NCBI RefSeq assembly: GCF_021391495.1
Contig: NZ_CP090063.1
Location: 7,750,001 to 7,814,000, forward strand
Direction: 5' to 3'
Length of the DNA: 64,000 nucleotides
From: Amycolatopsis acidiphila
GTDB taxonomy: Bacteria > Actinomycetota > Actinomycetes > Mycobacteriales > Pseudonocardiaceae
Positions 17,114-25,593 of the stretch are shown piece after piece. A model generated the notes under the pieces. That model worked only from the letters and a program-made list of their open reading frames with translations, ran no database searches and was not told where the DNA came from. Within the stretch, counting starts at the first letter, position 1. Every line of letters starts with the position of its first letter. A program made the position numbers and the translations under genes.

Positions 17114-18637
17114 TCAGCTCCCCATCGGCGCGGTCTGCTCGGCTTGCTGCGCGTGCCACTGCTGCCAGTGGCGGTGCTCGACCGAGCCGAGGTACTCGCC
17201 GTTGTCGCCGTCGGTGATGCCGTACCACTCCAGGACTTCCGGCACCGAGGGACCACCGCAGTTGCCCTGGTAGATCTGGTGTACCGGCAGCCATGCCTGC
17301 CGGTACTTCTCCGGTTCCCGGTCGAAGATCCATTGGCAGCCGTCGGAGCAGAGGTTGTACCGCTCACCGTCGAACACGCTGGCGCGCTGCGCGATCCGGG
17401 TCGGGTCACCGGGTTCGGTGAAGGTCATCGGGATCTGGCACACCTGGCACAGCTCGGGCAGTCCCTGGAAGAAGAACCGGTCGCCGCCGTCCTGGATTCG
17501 CTTGGCCTTGTTCCACAGTGGACGATAGTGCTTGTCGAAGCTGTCCGGGTACTGCTGGGCCAGCCACTCCATCTCCGACGGCTCGGGCACGGTGGTGGTG
17601 AACGCTGCGGCGAAGCCGAACTGGTACAGCGTCCAGTACACCTGGTGGGACACGAGGTCCTTCTCGGCGATGGCCTGCTCGACGTGCCGCGGCGGGCGGA
17701 TGCCGTAATAGGCCAGGTCGGGGAATAGCCCGTTCAGCATCTGCTCCTCGAAGTACAGCTCGAAGGCCTCCTTCCAGCTCATCACCTTGCGCGGCAGCAT
17801 GTAGTCCAGCATCGCCGCGACCAGCGCGGTGACCCGGTAGCCACGCCAGAACCACTTGTCGATCCAGTCCTGGATGATCGGCACGTTGCCCTCGTCCTGC
17901 TCCAGCAGGAACTTGATGGACTCCAGTCCGAGGGTCATGTGCCGGCTCTCGTCGCTCTGCGCGGAGAACCCGAACGTCATCGACGGCATGTCACCGTTGA
18001 AACTGGCCGCCGACATGAACGGCACGAACAGCAGATTGGTGAGCAGGTACTCGAAGCTGAACGAGATCGCGATGAGAGACTCGAACGGGCCCGCCGCCAG
18101 CGCGTCGTCGAAGAACGACTTCGGCACCGACAGGTACCACACCCGGTCGTGCATCTCGCGCCAGTTGTGGAAACCCGGGTAGTACTTGTTGTAGTTGGAC
18201 AGCGTGTGGATCTCGGTCTGGGTGTGTCGCAACTCGTCGATCGACTGGCAGAGCGCGGCGAACCGCGGTCCGGGCCCGTTGAAGTTCCGCGACAGGTCCG
18301 CGAACAGCCGGTGGGACGCGTACTCCAGCGGCGTCACGCCCTGCAGGAACAACTTCATCGCGTTGAGGTAGCGCCCGTCCGAGAGGGTGAGGTGTCCCTG
18401 CGACTGGGCGAACCCGTCCAGCACGGCGTAGAGCCGCTTGTCCTTCTCCGCCTGGTACTTGTGATAGGCGTCCACGGTGAGCCGGAACGGGTCTTCCCAC
18501 TTCGACCAGTCGTGGATCTTGATGCCCTCGAACGTGGTGTGCGGGAACACCTTCTCGGCGGCCACATAGGACGGGTCCCAGTGCACGTCCCGGGTCAGGG
18601 CCGCATAACGCTGCTTGAGCGGAAGTTTCTTGGCCAT
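17114..18637 (-). CDS. dmpN: Phenol hydroxylase diiron alpha subunit P3 (DmpN-like)
   Basis: 507 residues (DmpN about 515). Diiron ligands: E105, E135 and H138 (DELRH), E195 (SFSFEYLLTN), E229 and H232 (DESRH). The C-terminal four-cysteine motif is CQVCQIP...NLCSDGC. This is the catalytic subunit that ortho-hydroxylates phenol or cresol to (methyl)catechol. ATG 18637 is preceded by AAGGAGG at 10 nt; the longer frame runs into dmpM and is rejected. Order L-M-N-O-P agrees with dmp/pox operons. Confidence 0.95.
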   Translation of the reverse strand: MAKKLPLKQRYAALTRDVHWDPSYVAAEKVFPHTTFEGIKIHDWSKWEDPFRLTVDAYHKYQAEKDKRLYAVLDGFAQSQGHLTLSDGRYLNAMKLFLQGVTPLEYASHRLFADLSRNFNGPGPRFAALCQSIDELRHTQTEIHTLSNYNKYYPGFHNWREMHDRVWYLSVPKSFFDDALAAGPFESLIAISFSFEYLLTNLLFVPFMSAASFNGDMPSMTFGFSAQSDESRHMTLGLESIKFLLEQDEGNVPIIQDWIDKWFWRGYRVTALVAAMLDYMLPRKVMSWKEAFELYFEEQMLNGLFPDLAYYGIRPPRHVEQAIAEKDLVSHQVYWTLYQFGFAAAFTTTVPEPSEMEWLAQQYPDSFDKHYRPLWNKAKRIQDGGDRFFFQGLPELCQVCQIPMTFTEPGDPTRIAQRASVFDGERYNLCSDGCQWIFDREPEKYRQAWLPVHQIYQGNCGGPSVPEVLEWYGITDGDNGEYLGSVEHRHWQQWHAQQAEQTAPMGS

Positions 18638-18654
18638 CTTGGTCGGGTCCTCCT

Positions 18655-18945
18655 TTAGTGGTCCCAGGCGAGGACGATCTCGTCGTCGTCGTATTCCTGG
18701 ATGTGGCCGTAGTAGGTGACGATCGCCATCTGGAACTCGTGGGTCTCCCACTCGCGGCCGAGTAGCTCCTCCACGGTCTCCCGACGCACCACCAGCCGTC
18801 CCGGCACCTGAATCTTGATCAACCCCGGGAAGTGCTTGATCCTGCAGTCGGGATTGTCCCGCTCGATCGCCTCGATGATCCGCCGGTTGTCCTCACTGCT
18901 CTCCTGCAGATCGACACCGACCGTTCGGGTCCCTGCGGTGGTCAT
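18655..18945 (-). CDS. dmpM: Phenol hydroxylase effector P2 (DmpM-like)
   Basis: 96 residues, MmoB/DmpM family. TRTVGVDLQESSEDNRRIIEAIERDNPD and the central IKIQVPGRLVVRRETVEELLGR are characteristic. It is a cofactor-free protein that gates the hydroxylase active site. ATG overlaps the dmpL stop (ATGA), so the two are translationally coupled. It ends 17 nt before dmpN. Confidence 0.93.
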   Translation of the reverse strand: MTTAGTRTVGVDLQESSEDNRRIIEAIERDNPDCRIKHFPGLIKIQVPGRLVVRRETVEELLGREWETHEFQMAIVTYYGHIQEYDDDEIVLAWDH

Positions 18946-19949
18946 ACGCTCAACTCCTCGGCCAGTTGGTTGCGCAGTTCGGTGGTCTGCTCATGCACGG
19001 CATCCACCGCGCCGACCTCGGCCGCGGTGTCGGCGGCACGGGCCAACCCGGCCACCGCCTCGGCCGCCAGCGGCAGCCAGGTGTCGACCGTGGAGCGCAG
19101 CACCTCGGCGTTGCCCGTGCCGTGTTCCGGGTCAGCCAGCCACGCCGTGATCAGCGCGTCGAGCCACTTGCGGTGGTCGGTAAACCAGGTGCCCAGGTGC
19201 TGGCTGAGCAGGCTGAGCGCGCCCGCCCCGAAGCTCAGCGCCTGCTCGTCGAGATGCCGGTAAGCCAGCGGGTAGATCAGCCGGTCGGCCAGATCCAGGG
19301 CGATGGTGGCCACCGCCCAGTCGGGCTCGACGAGCAGCTCTTCGCAGTAGCGTCGCAGCGGCTGCAGTTCCTCGGCCTCCAGCCACCGCGCGCGTGCCTC
19401 GGTGAGCAGCTCAGCGGTGCCGCCGCCGAGTGCCAGCCCGACACGAGAGAGCAGCTGCGCGTTGCCGATCCGGTCGAACGCGGCGAACGACAGGCATTGC
19501 TCGATGCTGGTACCGTAGGCCAACCGGGCACCGGCCGAGCACACCAACTGGGCGCCGCCCTCGTAGTGCCGTAGCGGCAGCAGCATGCGCACCGCCAGCG
19601 TCTGCCAGGACTCCGGCAGCTTCGCCAGCAGGCCGCGGCTCTCGACGTAGTCCAGCGTCTTGGCGAAGGCATCGAACAACTGGCTGCGCGCGGTGACATA
19701 CGGCGCGTAGTAGTACTGGCGGGGGTCGGTGAACGAGTACGGGTCGACCAGCCGCAGCGCGGAGAACCGCTCGTCGTAGATCTCGCGTTCGGCGTCCCAC
19801 TGCGGCCGGTAATGGAAGTGTTCCACCGCCTGCACGTCGATGGTGCCCTCCTGGTAGCGGGTGGCCGGCTTGGCGCCGAACCGTCGCTGCAGGTGGGTAA
19901 AGGTCGGCCGCAGCGGCTCGATGGTCTGGGTGCGAAGTTCGTACTGCAC
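18942..19949 (-). CDS. dmpL: Phenol hydroxylase beta subunit P1 (DmpL-like)
   Basis: 335 residues, the non-catalytic ferritin-like subunit. It is recognised by MQYELRTQTIEPLRPTFTHL, RYQEGTIDVQAVEHFHYRP and LRLVDPYSFTDPRQYYYAPYV, all family signatures. It starts at GTG 19949 with GGAGG in the tail of the upstream gene; spacing to that gene's stop is 1 nt. Intact. Confidence 0.93.
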   Translation of the reverse strand: MQYELRTQTIEPLRPTFTHLQRRFGAKPATRYQEGTIDVQAVEHFHYRPQWDAEREIYDERFSALRLVDPYSFTDPRQYYYAPYVTARSQLFDAFAKTLDYVESRGLLAKLPESWQTLAVRMLLPLRHYEGGAQLVCSAGARLAYGTSIEQCLSFAAFDRIGNAQLLSRVGLALGGGTAELLTEARARWLEAEELQPLRRYCEELLVEPDWAVATIALDLADRLIYPLAYRHLDEQALSFGAGALSLLSQHLGTWFTDHRKWLDALITAWLADPEHGTGNAEVLRSTVDTWLPLAAEAVAGLARAADTAAEVGAVDAVHEQTTELRNQLAEELSV

Positions 19950-19950
19950 G

Positions 19951-20400
19951 TCACGCCTCCACGTGGGTCTGCTGAATCGTCGACGGCCGCCCGGACAGCA
20001 ACGCCAGGATCAGATCGGCCACCGTGTCCGGGCATGCCAACTCGCGCCGGGCGTCGGTGCACTCACCCGGTAGTGCCGGTACCACACCCCCCGCGCAGAC
20101 GAGCCGGGCCTCGGCCTGCCGCCCGGTGAAGGTGGTAGACAGCTCGGCACGGCGGTCGCCGTAGCGCAGGATGAAGCACAGCCGGTCGCCCCCGGCCTGG
20201 TCCACGAGTTCGATCCGCTCACCCCGAGCGGCGAGCACGGCGTTGGCCTCGCACACCATCTGCTCGGCCAGCGAACGCACCATGACCTGCTTGTCGGCGC
20301 CCTCCCCCACAGGCCTGGGCACCGCAGCGATCGTCGCCGGCGCCCTGCTACCGTCCGCCGTTCCGAGCGCCTCGGTGACAGCGAGCATGAATGGAGTCAT
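19951..20400 (-). CDS. Unknown 149-residue protein at the dmpK position
   Basis: First gene of the phenol hydroxylase operon, ending 1 nt before dmpL. It starts MTPFMLAVTEALGTADGSRAP. The middle EQMVCEANAVLAARGERIELVDQAGGDRLCFILRYGDRRAELST looks like a small alpha-beta domain, and it ends ADLILALLSGRP. Proteobacterial operons have dmpK (about 90 residues, assists hydroxylase assembly) here, but I see no convincing resemblance to DmpK. ATG 20400 is chosen because the palindromic operator lies just upstream at 20442-20458; the frame remains open further up. Function unknown, probably a hydroxylase accessory. Confidence 0.65.
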   Translation of the reverse strand: MTPFMLAVTEALGTADGSRAPATIAAVPRPVGEGADKQVMVRSLAEQMVCEANAVLAARGERIELVDQAGGDRLCFILRYGDRRAELSTTFTGRQAEARLVCAGGVVPALPGECTDARRELACPDTVADLILALLSGRPSTIQQTHVEA

Positions 20401-20441
20401 GTGCCCTACGCTCGTGACCACGGCCGCCCGGCGCCAGCGAC

Positions 20442-20458
20442 GTTCCCGATAACGGAAC
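20442..20458. promoter_or_regulatory. Palindromic operator GTTCC-N7-GGAAC before the phenol hydroxylase operon
   Basis: GTTCCCGATAACGGAAC, extended to ACGTTCC/GGAACGT arms (20440-20460), 42 nt upstream of the first start codon of the operon. Same spacing as at 11760, 25536 and 28235. Confidence 0.65.
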
Positions 20459-20614
20459 GTTCGACGAGACCGGGCCGCCGATTTCAGGCAGTGGTGGCTG
20501 GGTGGACAGAGGATCCGGCTGCTCCGTCCTCGACGCCGAAGTCGATCCGCAGGCGAAGGCAACCGGGGTGAGCGCGATCGCGTGTGCGGGGACGCGCTCG
20601 TCCACCGCTGCTTG

Positions 20615-21442
20615 TCATCCCTCCCGGGTCGACACCGACGGTGACCGTTCGGGGACATCAGGTGGCGCGGCGGTGGCGCGGCGATGCACGGTCACCGGAG
20701 GATAGCCGGAGACGGCGGCCGAGATCACGTCACCGGGTCGCACCGGTACGGCGGCGGTGAGCCCGCCGGTGAGAACGACATCACCGGCACGCAAACCCTT
20801 GCCGCGGCGGGAGAGTTCCCGAGCGAGCCAGGTTAGCGCGTGGACCGGGTGCCCCATGACCGCCCGGCCGTGGCCCGTGCCCGCGACCGCACCGTTTCGG
20901 CGCAGCACGACCCGCAGCGCGCCCAGGTCGGTACCCGGGTGCAGCGCCGGACCGAGCACCACGTGTGCCGCCGAGGAGCCGTCCGCCGTGTTGTCTTCCA
21001 GGCGAAACCGGTAGTCCTGCCAGACCGAGTCGACGATCTCCAGCGCGAGGTACGCGTCGCCGATCGCGGCCCGGACGTGTTCGACTGTCGTCCCCGGTCG
21101 CACATCGGTGTGCAGGCGTATCGCGATCTCCGGCTCGGCGCGAGGCTGAATCAGCTCAACGCTGAGAGCCCCGCCGTCGGCCAGGACCATCTGGTCGGTC
21201 AGGGGACCGTAGTTGGGGGCGTCCACGCCCATCTGTTCCCGCATCGCCGCCGAGGTGTAGCCCAATTTCCACCCTATGGGTCGAGCACCGCGCGCGGTGC
21301 GGCGCGCCGTCAGCAGTTCCTGAATGGTGTAGGCGTCGGTCAACGTCACCGGTTCGGTGTCGGTGATGGGTTGCAGCAGCCACCCTTGCCGGTGGGCCGC
21401 GTCGATCGTCGCGGCCCAGCGTTGCAACCGGGCCGGACCCAT
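20615..21442 (-). CDS. 2-hydroxypentadienoate hydratase / oxalocrotonate decarboxylase family protein
   Basis: 275 residues of the FAH-fold hydratase family (DmpE/DmpH/MhpD). Motifs: ARPIGWKLGYTSAAMREQMGV, LIQPRAEPEIAIRL (metal-binding E-x-E), ALEIVDSVWQDYRF, DNTADGSSAAHVVLG and GDVVLTGGLTAAVPV. It would hydrate 2-hydroxypenta-2,4-dienoate to 4-hydroxy-2-oxovalerate, or decarboxylate oxalocrotonate. It is the third paralogue of this fold in the window, besides dmpE (28332) and dmpH (31167). The start is taken at ATG 21442; the frame extends to 21517. It lies 214 nt upstream of the hydroxylase operon, so it may have its own promoter. Confidence 0.82.
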   Translation of the reverse strand: MGPARLQRWAATIDAAHRQGWLLQPITDTEPVTLTDAYTIQELLTARRTARGARPIGWKLGYTSAAMREQMGVDAPNYGPLTDQMVLADGGALSVELIQPRAEPEIAIRLHTDVRPGTTVEHVRAAIGDAYLALEIVDSVWQDYRFRLEDNTADGSSAAHVVLGPALHPGTDLGALRVVLRRNGAVAGTGHGRAVMGHPVHALTWLARELSRRGKGLRAGDVVLTGGLTAAVPVRPGDVISAAVSGYPPVTVHRRATAAPPDVPERSPSVSTREG

Positions 21443-21705
21443 GGCCCACCGTCCTCCTGGTGCTGTCCACCCCTTATCGGGCGGAGCGTGATCCCAGTGC
21501 GCGTGGCCCTGGCTCATCGAGACGCCGCGCCCCGGCGTCGACCGGCGCGGGCCACACGGACGTCACGCAACCCAGCATGGCGTGCTGCCCCGACCGCGGC
21601 CACGTCTGTTCCTCACACCGGAACGTCGGCTTGTCGGCCTGAGGGCCGCGTAGTAACCGGGCTGGGCCGCCGCTGCGTCAGCGACGACAGACAGGCGGGA
21701 GGCGT

Positions 21706-22334
21706 TCAGTCCCAGGGAGCGGCCAGCGGCGGCGGAGTGATATCGACCCAGATCGCCGCTGCCCCTAACGCCGCGGCGGCGTCGGTGTTCCATACCTGGC
21801 CGCCAAGGAATACCGGGTCGGTCACGGCGACCCCGAGCTGGTGCGCCGCGAGCAGGAAAGCATGCGGATCGGGTTTGAGCAGCCCGGTGTTCGAGCCGTC
21901 CACCACGGCATAGAATTCCCTCAGGATGCGCTGCTCCGCGACCCACCGGGCACCGTAGAAGTGTTCCAGATCGTTGGACAGCACCCCGCGGTGCGCACGC
22001 CCGCGGTGCGCGCCGCCCGCAGCAGGCTCCCGGCTTCCCGGCGCAGCTACTGTTGCTCGGGCCCGCCAATTACGCGCACCAGCAGGTCCCGAGCCTGCCG
22101 CTGGTAGCCGAGCAGTCCGCCGATCTCTGCCGCCCGCTGCGCCCAGTACTCCCGCTCGGTCAGCTCACGGCGCGGCATGCGTTTCCACAGCTGATCGACA
22201 AGAGCACCGCACGGGCCGCTGCGCTGGGTGATGTGGTCGGGCAGCCCGAACCGGGCCGACCACGCCGGGAGTAGTTCCAGCACCGAATGCTGGATCACTC
22301 CGCCAAAGTCCATCAGCAATGCGCGCATGATCAA
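21706..22334 (-). pseudogene. HAD-superfamily hydrolase, broken by stop codon and frameshift
   Basis: The N-terminal part (22334-22047) begins MIMRALLMDFGGVIQHSV, where DFGG is a variant of the HAD motif I DxD. After IGGPEQQ comes an in-frame TAG at 22049-22047. Homology continues as LRREAGSLLRAARTAGVRT and then needs a shift near 21990 to read VLSNDLEHFYG (motif II Ser). GLLKPDPHAFLLAAHQLG (motif III Lys) and VFLGGQVWNTDAAAALG (motif IV) follow. Two lesions make this a probable pseudogene. A phosphatase here is interesting because a phosphotransferase pair starts on the opposite strand. Confidence 0.8.
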
Positions 22335-22647
22335 AACTCCGCTGCTCCTGAACTCAACGATTCAACGATGTCCGTGCGGTTTGGGGACCAAAGCCCACGA
22401 CACTGCCAGATGCGCATGTCCACGGCCTCGTCTCGGTAACGATCGGGTAAATGCCGGTGGTCGACTGTCGCCGCGAGCTTGAGGGTGCCCCACTGTCGCG
22501 CCTCCGGTCACCGGGCCGGTGAGCTGGGCCAGGCAATGCGTCGCCTGGCACGGGTGGGAGTTGTCACGGGTGGCAGCCAGCTTCCATTATCGCTCAATCC
22601 GGTCCCGTAACGGAAGCTCCGGGTGCTCGCGATCAAGGAGGCTTGCG
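22335..22647. promoter_or_regulatory. Divergent promoter region between HAD pseudogene and phosphotransferase
   Basis: No gene in these 313 bases. At 22600-22617 CGGTCCCGTAACGGAAGC resembles the operator CGTTCCCGATAACGGAACG at 20441 with one base missing. At 22580-22593 AGCTTCCATTATCG resembles its reverse complement. These may be degenerate or half operators. A strong ribosome-binding site AAGGAGG ends the region. Confidence 0.45.
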
Positions 22648-24411
22648 ATGGTCACGATCGTGCCGGTGGACCAGTTCATCGCCGACGGGGGGTATCCCGG
22701 ATACACCCCGCTCGGTGACCGTGCTGACTGGCTGGTGAAGCCGTCCGGGCCGTTCCGCGAGGCGGACGAGCAGCGGTTCTGGTTCCTGGACTTTCATTGG
22801 CCGCAGGGACTGACCCCGATGGGGTTGGCCTGCGTTGAAGACGTGTACTCTTGGGGCACCCAACTGGCCGCCGAGGCGTTGCCGGTACCGATCGGTCGTG
22901 GCATCGCCCACCGGATCGCCGGCACGCACATCTACGCCGCAGCCATCGAGGTCACCCACGAAGCGCAGGTCGCCGAACGCACGCGGCGGCTGCGGGCGAG
23001 CTTGCCAGCCTTCGTGAACAACTTCGACGCGATCTGGGCGGCGCGGGTCGGGGAAATCGGCGCCTGGTGGGATCGTCTGTGGTCGGTCGATGTGTCGTCC
23101 CTGTCTCGGCCGGAACTGGGTGAGTATCTGCGCGAGGCACGGCGGTTCCACCGGCGCGCATTTGAGATCCACTTCGAAGTGATGTACCCGCTGCTGATCA
23201 ACTATCTCGGTTTTCACCGCGCGTGCACCGGGATGGGTATCGCGCCCGGTGAGGTCGCGAAGTTCCTCCAAGGCTACGACACGAAGATCATGGAGACGGA
23301 TCGAACGCTGTACACCCTCGCCAGGAAAGCGCGCCAGGCTGGGTTACGGGAGGTGTTCGTTGCCCACGCCGCACATGATCTGCGCGGGGCGCTGTCCCGC
23401 CGCGGTGGACGCGCCGCGTCCTGGTTGACTGAGTTCGATGACTTCCTGCGCCTGTATGGCGATCGTGCCGAGGGAACGTCCGACATTGCCCTGCCCTCGT
23501 GGGCGGAGGACCCGACACCGCCCCTGAAGATGATCAAATCCTTTCTGCGCGACGACGCCGATCACGACTTCGCCGCCGCGCGGAACGCCGCGGTCGAGGA
23601 GCGGGAGGCGGCCATTGACGCCGCCCGCGCAGGGCTGACCTCGCCGGAACAAGAGATATTCGACGCGGGGCTGGCTTCGTGTCAGGTAGCGAATTTCCCG
23701 TGGTGGCAGGACGAGCACAACCTGTGGATCGACCTGCGGGCGTCGCTGCCGCTGCGGTGGGCGTGTCTGCGGGTCTCTGACGCGGTGGGCGCAGGCAGGC
23801 CCGATGACGCCCTGTTTCTGTTCTGGCCCGAGCTGATGGCGGTGGTGGACGGCACCACACCGTATGACACGCTCCGGCAGCTCGTTGAGGACCGGCGACA
23901 GTACTTCGACCACTGGCAGCAACGCAGGCCCGACATGCCCAAGATTTTGGGGACGGTGCCGGACGCGGTCACTGACCCCATCCTGATCGAGGTCTTCGGC
24001 CTCGACCGGCATTTCCTGCAAGCGGTGAGCGCCGGCGACGGCCACACCGAGGTGCGGTCACTGACCGGTATGCCTGCGGCAGGGGGCGTGGCGCGGGGCA
24101 TCGCCCGAGTCCTGTTCGACGCGGCCGGGCTACACCGAGTCCAACGCGGCGACGTGTTGGTGTGTGAATCGACCTCACCGAACTGGACCCCCGCTTTCGG
24201 CAAGGTCGCGGCCTGTGTCTGCGATGGTGGCGGCAGCCTGTCCCACGCCGCGATCGTCGGCCGCGAGTATCGGATACCTACGGTGACCGCGGTGGGCGTG
24301 GCCACGACCGTTATCCAGGACGGCGACGAGATCGAGGTCGACGGCACCCGTGGGGTCGTTACCGTCCTGCGGCGGGCGGCGCGCATCGAGTCCCTGGGAG
24401 CAGTCTCGTGA
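22648..24411 (+). CDS. PEP-utilising-enzyme swivel-domain protein (phenylphosphate synthase alpha / CreI-like)
   Basis: 587 residues. The C-terminus (about 470-587) is a phosphohistidine swivel domain: VLVCESTSPNWTPAFGKV and CDGGGSLSHAAIVGRE, with catalytic H533. The first 460 residues, rich in Trp and aromatic motifs (FWFLDFHWPQGLTPMGL, FPWWQDEHNLWIDLRA), would hold the acceptor site. There is no PEP-binding TIM barrel, so this is not PEP synthase. With the next gene it makes a two-piece ATP-dependent dikinase-type phosphotransferase, the architecture of PpsAB (Thauera, phenol) and CreHI (Corynebacterium, cresol). A phenolic acceptor is inferred from the neighbours. ATG 22648 follows AAGGAGG. 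Confidence 0.82.
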   Translation: MVTIVPVDQFIADGGYPGYTPLGDRADWLVKPSGPFREADEQRFWFLDFHWPQGLTPMGLACVEDVYSWGTQLAAEALPVPIGRGIAHRIAGTHIYAAAIEVTHEAQVAERTRRLRASLPAFVNNFDAIWAARVGEIGAWWDRLWSVDVSSLSRPELGEYLREARRFHRRAFEIHFEVMYPLLINYLGFHRACTGMGIAPGEVAKFLQGYDTKIMETDRTLYTLARKARQAGLREVFVAHAAHDLRGALSRRGGRAASWLTEFDDFLRLYGDRAEGTSDIALPSWAEDPTPPLKMIKSFLRDDADHDFAAARNAAVEEREAAIDAARAGLTSPEQEIFDAGLASCQVANFPWWQDEHNLWIDLRASLPLRWACLRVSDAVGAGRPDDALFLFWPELMAVVDGTTPYDTLRQLVEDRRQYFDHWQQRRPDMPKILGTVPDAVTDPILIEVFGLDRHFLQAVSAGDGHTEVRSLTGMPAAGGVARGIARVLFDAAGLHRVQRGDVLVCESTSPNWTPAFGKVAACVCDGGGSLSHAAIVGREYRIPTVTAVGVATTVIQDGDEIEVDGTRGVVTVLRRAARIESLGAVS

Positions 24412-25499
24412 GCGGCCAGGTGCTCGGGCTGGACGAGCTGGACTGCGGCACTGCGGTGGCCATCGGCGGCCCGAAGATCGGCCGACTCGTGGAGCTGAGA
24501 GCGGCGGGGATCACGGTGCCGCACGGATTCGTGCTCGGCGCGACCGCCTACCGCCGGCACTGTGTCAACTCCGGCTTGGACCTGATCATCGACAAGGTGC
24601 TGGGCCAGTTACCCCCTGCGCCCTCCGTGCGGCAGCTGGACGCGGCGTCGGCCGAGATCCGACGGGCCTTTCTCCGCGCGCCGATGTCACCTGAGCTGAT
24701 CTCGTCGGTCACCGAGGCCTACCAGAATCTGTGTGCCCGCCACGGGCCGGGGAACATACCGGTCGCCGTGCGCAGCTCCGCGGCCGGCGAGGATGGCGGG
24801 CAGGCCAGTTTCGCCGGCATCTTCGACACCTCCCTCGGCATCGTCGGAACCCGCCGCCTGCAGGAGGCGGTGCGCGACTGCTGGGCCAGCCTGTTCACCC
24901 CACGAGCCCTCAGCTACCGTCGCGAACGCGGCATCACGCACCAGGACATGCCGATGGCCGTCGGGGTGCTGGAACTCATTCCCGCCCGAGCCTCCGGCGT
25001 GGCGTTCTCGGCACACCCGGTGACCGGGAGGACCGACCGCATCGTGATCGAAGGCTCGTGGGGATGGGGCGAGGTCGTCGTGCAAGGACACGTCATCCCC
25101 GACCACGCCGAGGTCGCCAAGTCCGATCTGCGGGTGCTGCGCTACCACATTGCGCGCAAGGAGGTCATGTCCGACCTCGATCTGGCCAGTGGCCGGATCG
25201 TGAGTCGGCCGGTACCGCAGCACCTGCGCGAAACACGGGTCGCGGACTCCGACGAGGTCGCCGTGATCGCCGCGACAGTGCGCCGGATCGAAGAACACTA
25301 CGGCTGTCCGGTGGACGTGGAGTGGGTCATCAGTCGCGACCGGCAGGCCGGTGCGCCGGTGCACATCGTGCAGGCGCGTCCCATCACCACGCCGGTGACC
25401 GAATCCGCATCGCTGCCCCGGACAGGGTGGGATCCTGTCGCCTTCGCCTTCGGCATGCCGCCCCAGCTCGAGGTCCCGTGGTTACGACGAACCCGGTGA
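24408..25499 (+). CDS. PPDK/PEP synthase ATP-grasp protein (phenylphosphate synthase beta / CreH-like)
   Basis: 363 residues, the PPDK_N nucleotide-binding domain. The N-terminal IGGPKIGRLVELRAAGITVP and IPVAVRSSAAGEDGGQASFAGIFDT carry the conserved Arg-Ser and glycine-rich loop. VEWVISRDRQAGAPVHIVQARPITT is the QxRP ending typical of the domain. It would use ATP to phosphorylate the histidine of the partner protein, releasing AMP and phosphate. GTG 24408 overlaps the upstream stop (GTGA), so the two subunits are translationally coupled. The last 30 residues after the QARP motif are not conserved, as far as I can tell. Confidence 0.84.
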   Translation: MSGQVLGLDELDCGTAVAIGGPKIGRLVELRAAGITVPHGFVLGATAYRRHCVNSGLDLIIDKVLGQLPPAPSVRQLDAASAEIRRAFLRAPMSPELISSVTEAYQNLCARHGPGNIPVAVRSSAAGEDGGQASFAGIFDTSLGIVGTRRLQEAVRDCWASLFTPRALSYRRERGITHQDMPMAVGVLELIPARASGVAFSAHPVTGRTDRIVIEGSWGWGEVVVQGHVIPDHAEVAKSDLRVLRYHIARKEVMSDLDLASGRIVSRPVPQHLRETRVADSDEVAVIAATVRRIEEHYGCPVDVEWVISRDRQAGAPVHIVQARPITTPVTESASLPRTGWDPVAFAFGMPPQLEVPWLRRTR

Positions 25500-25535
25500 C
25501 GTGCCCGGCGGGAACACTCCAGGTGGGCGCGGGGT

Positions 25536-25552
25536 GTTCCGGGATGAGGAAC
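25536..25552. promoter_or_regulatory. Palindromic operator GTTCC-N7-GGAAC before ferredoxin-dioxygenase genes
   Basis: GTTCCGGGATGAGGAAC, 41 nt upstream of the ferredoxin start. Same arms and spacing as at 11760, 20442 and 28235. It suggests a separate, co-regulated promoter for the ferredoxin and catechol dioxygenase. Confidence 0.6.
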
Positions 25553-25593
25553 GTTGCGGGCGCGGTGGCCACCCCACGGCGCAGGATTACCGC

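Noticed and set aside
19812..20129. Plus-strand frames opposite the start of dmpL and the gene before it
   Set aside because: No family motifs and no ribosome-binding site; shadows of the minus-strand operon.
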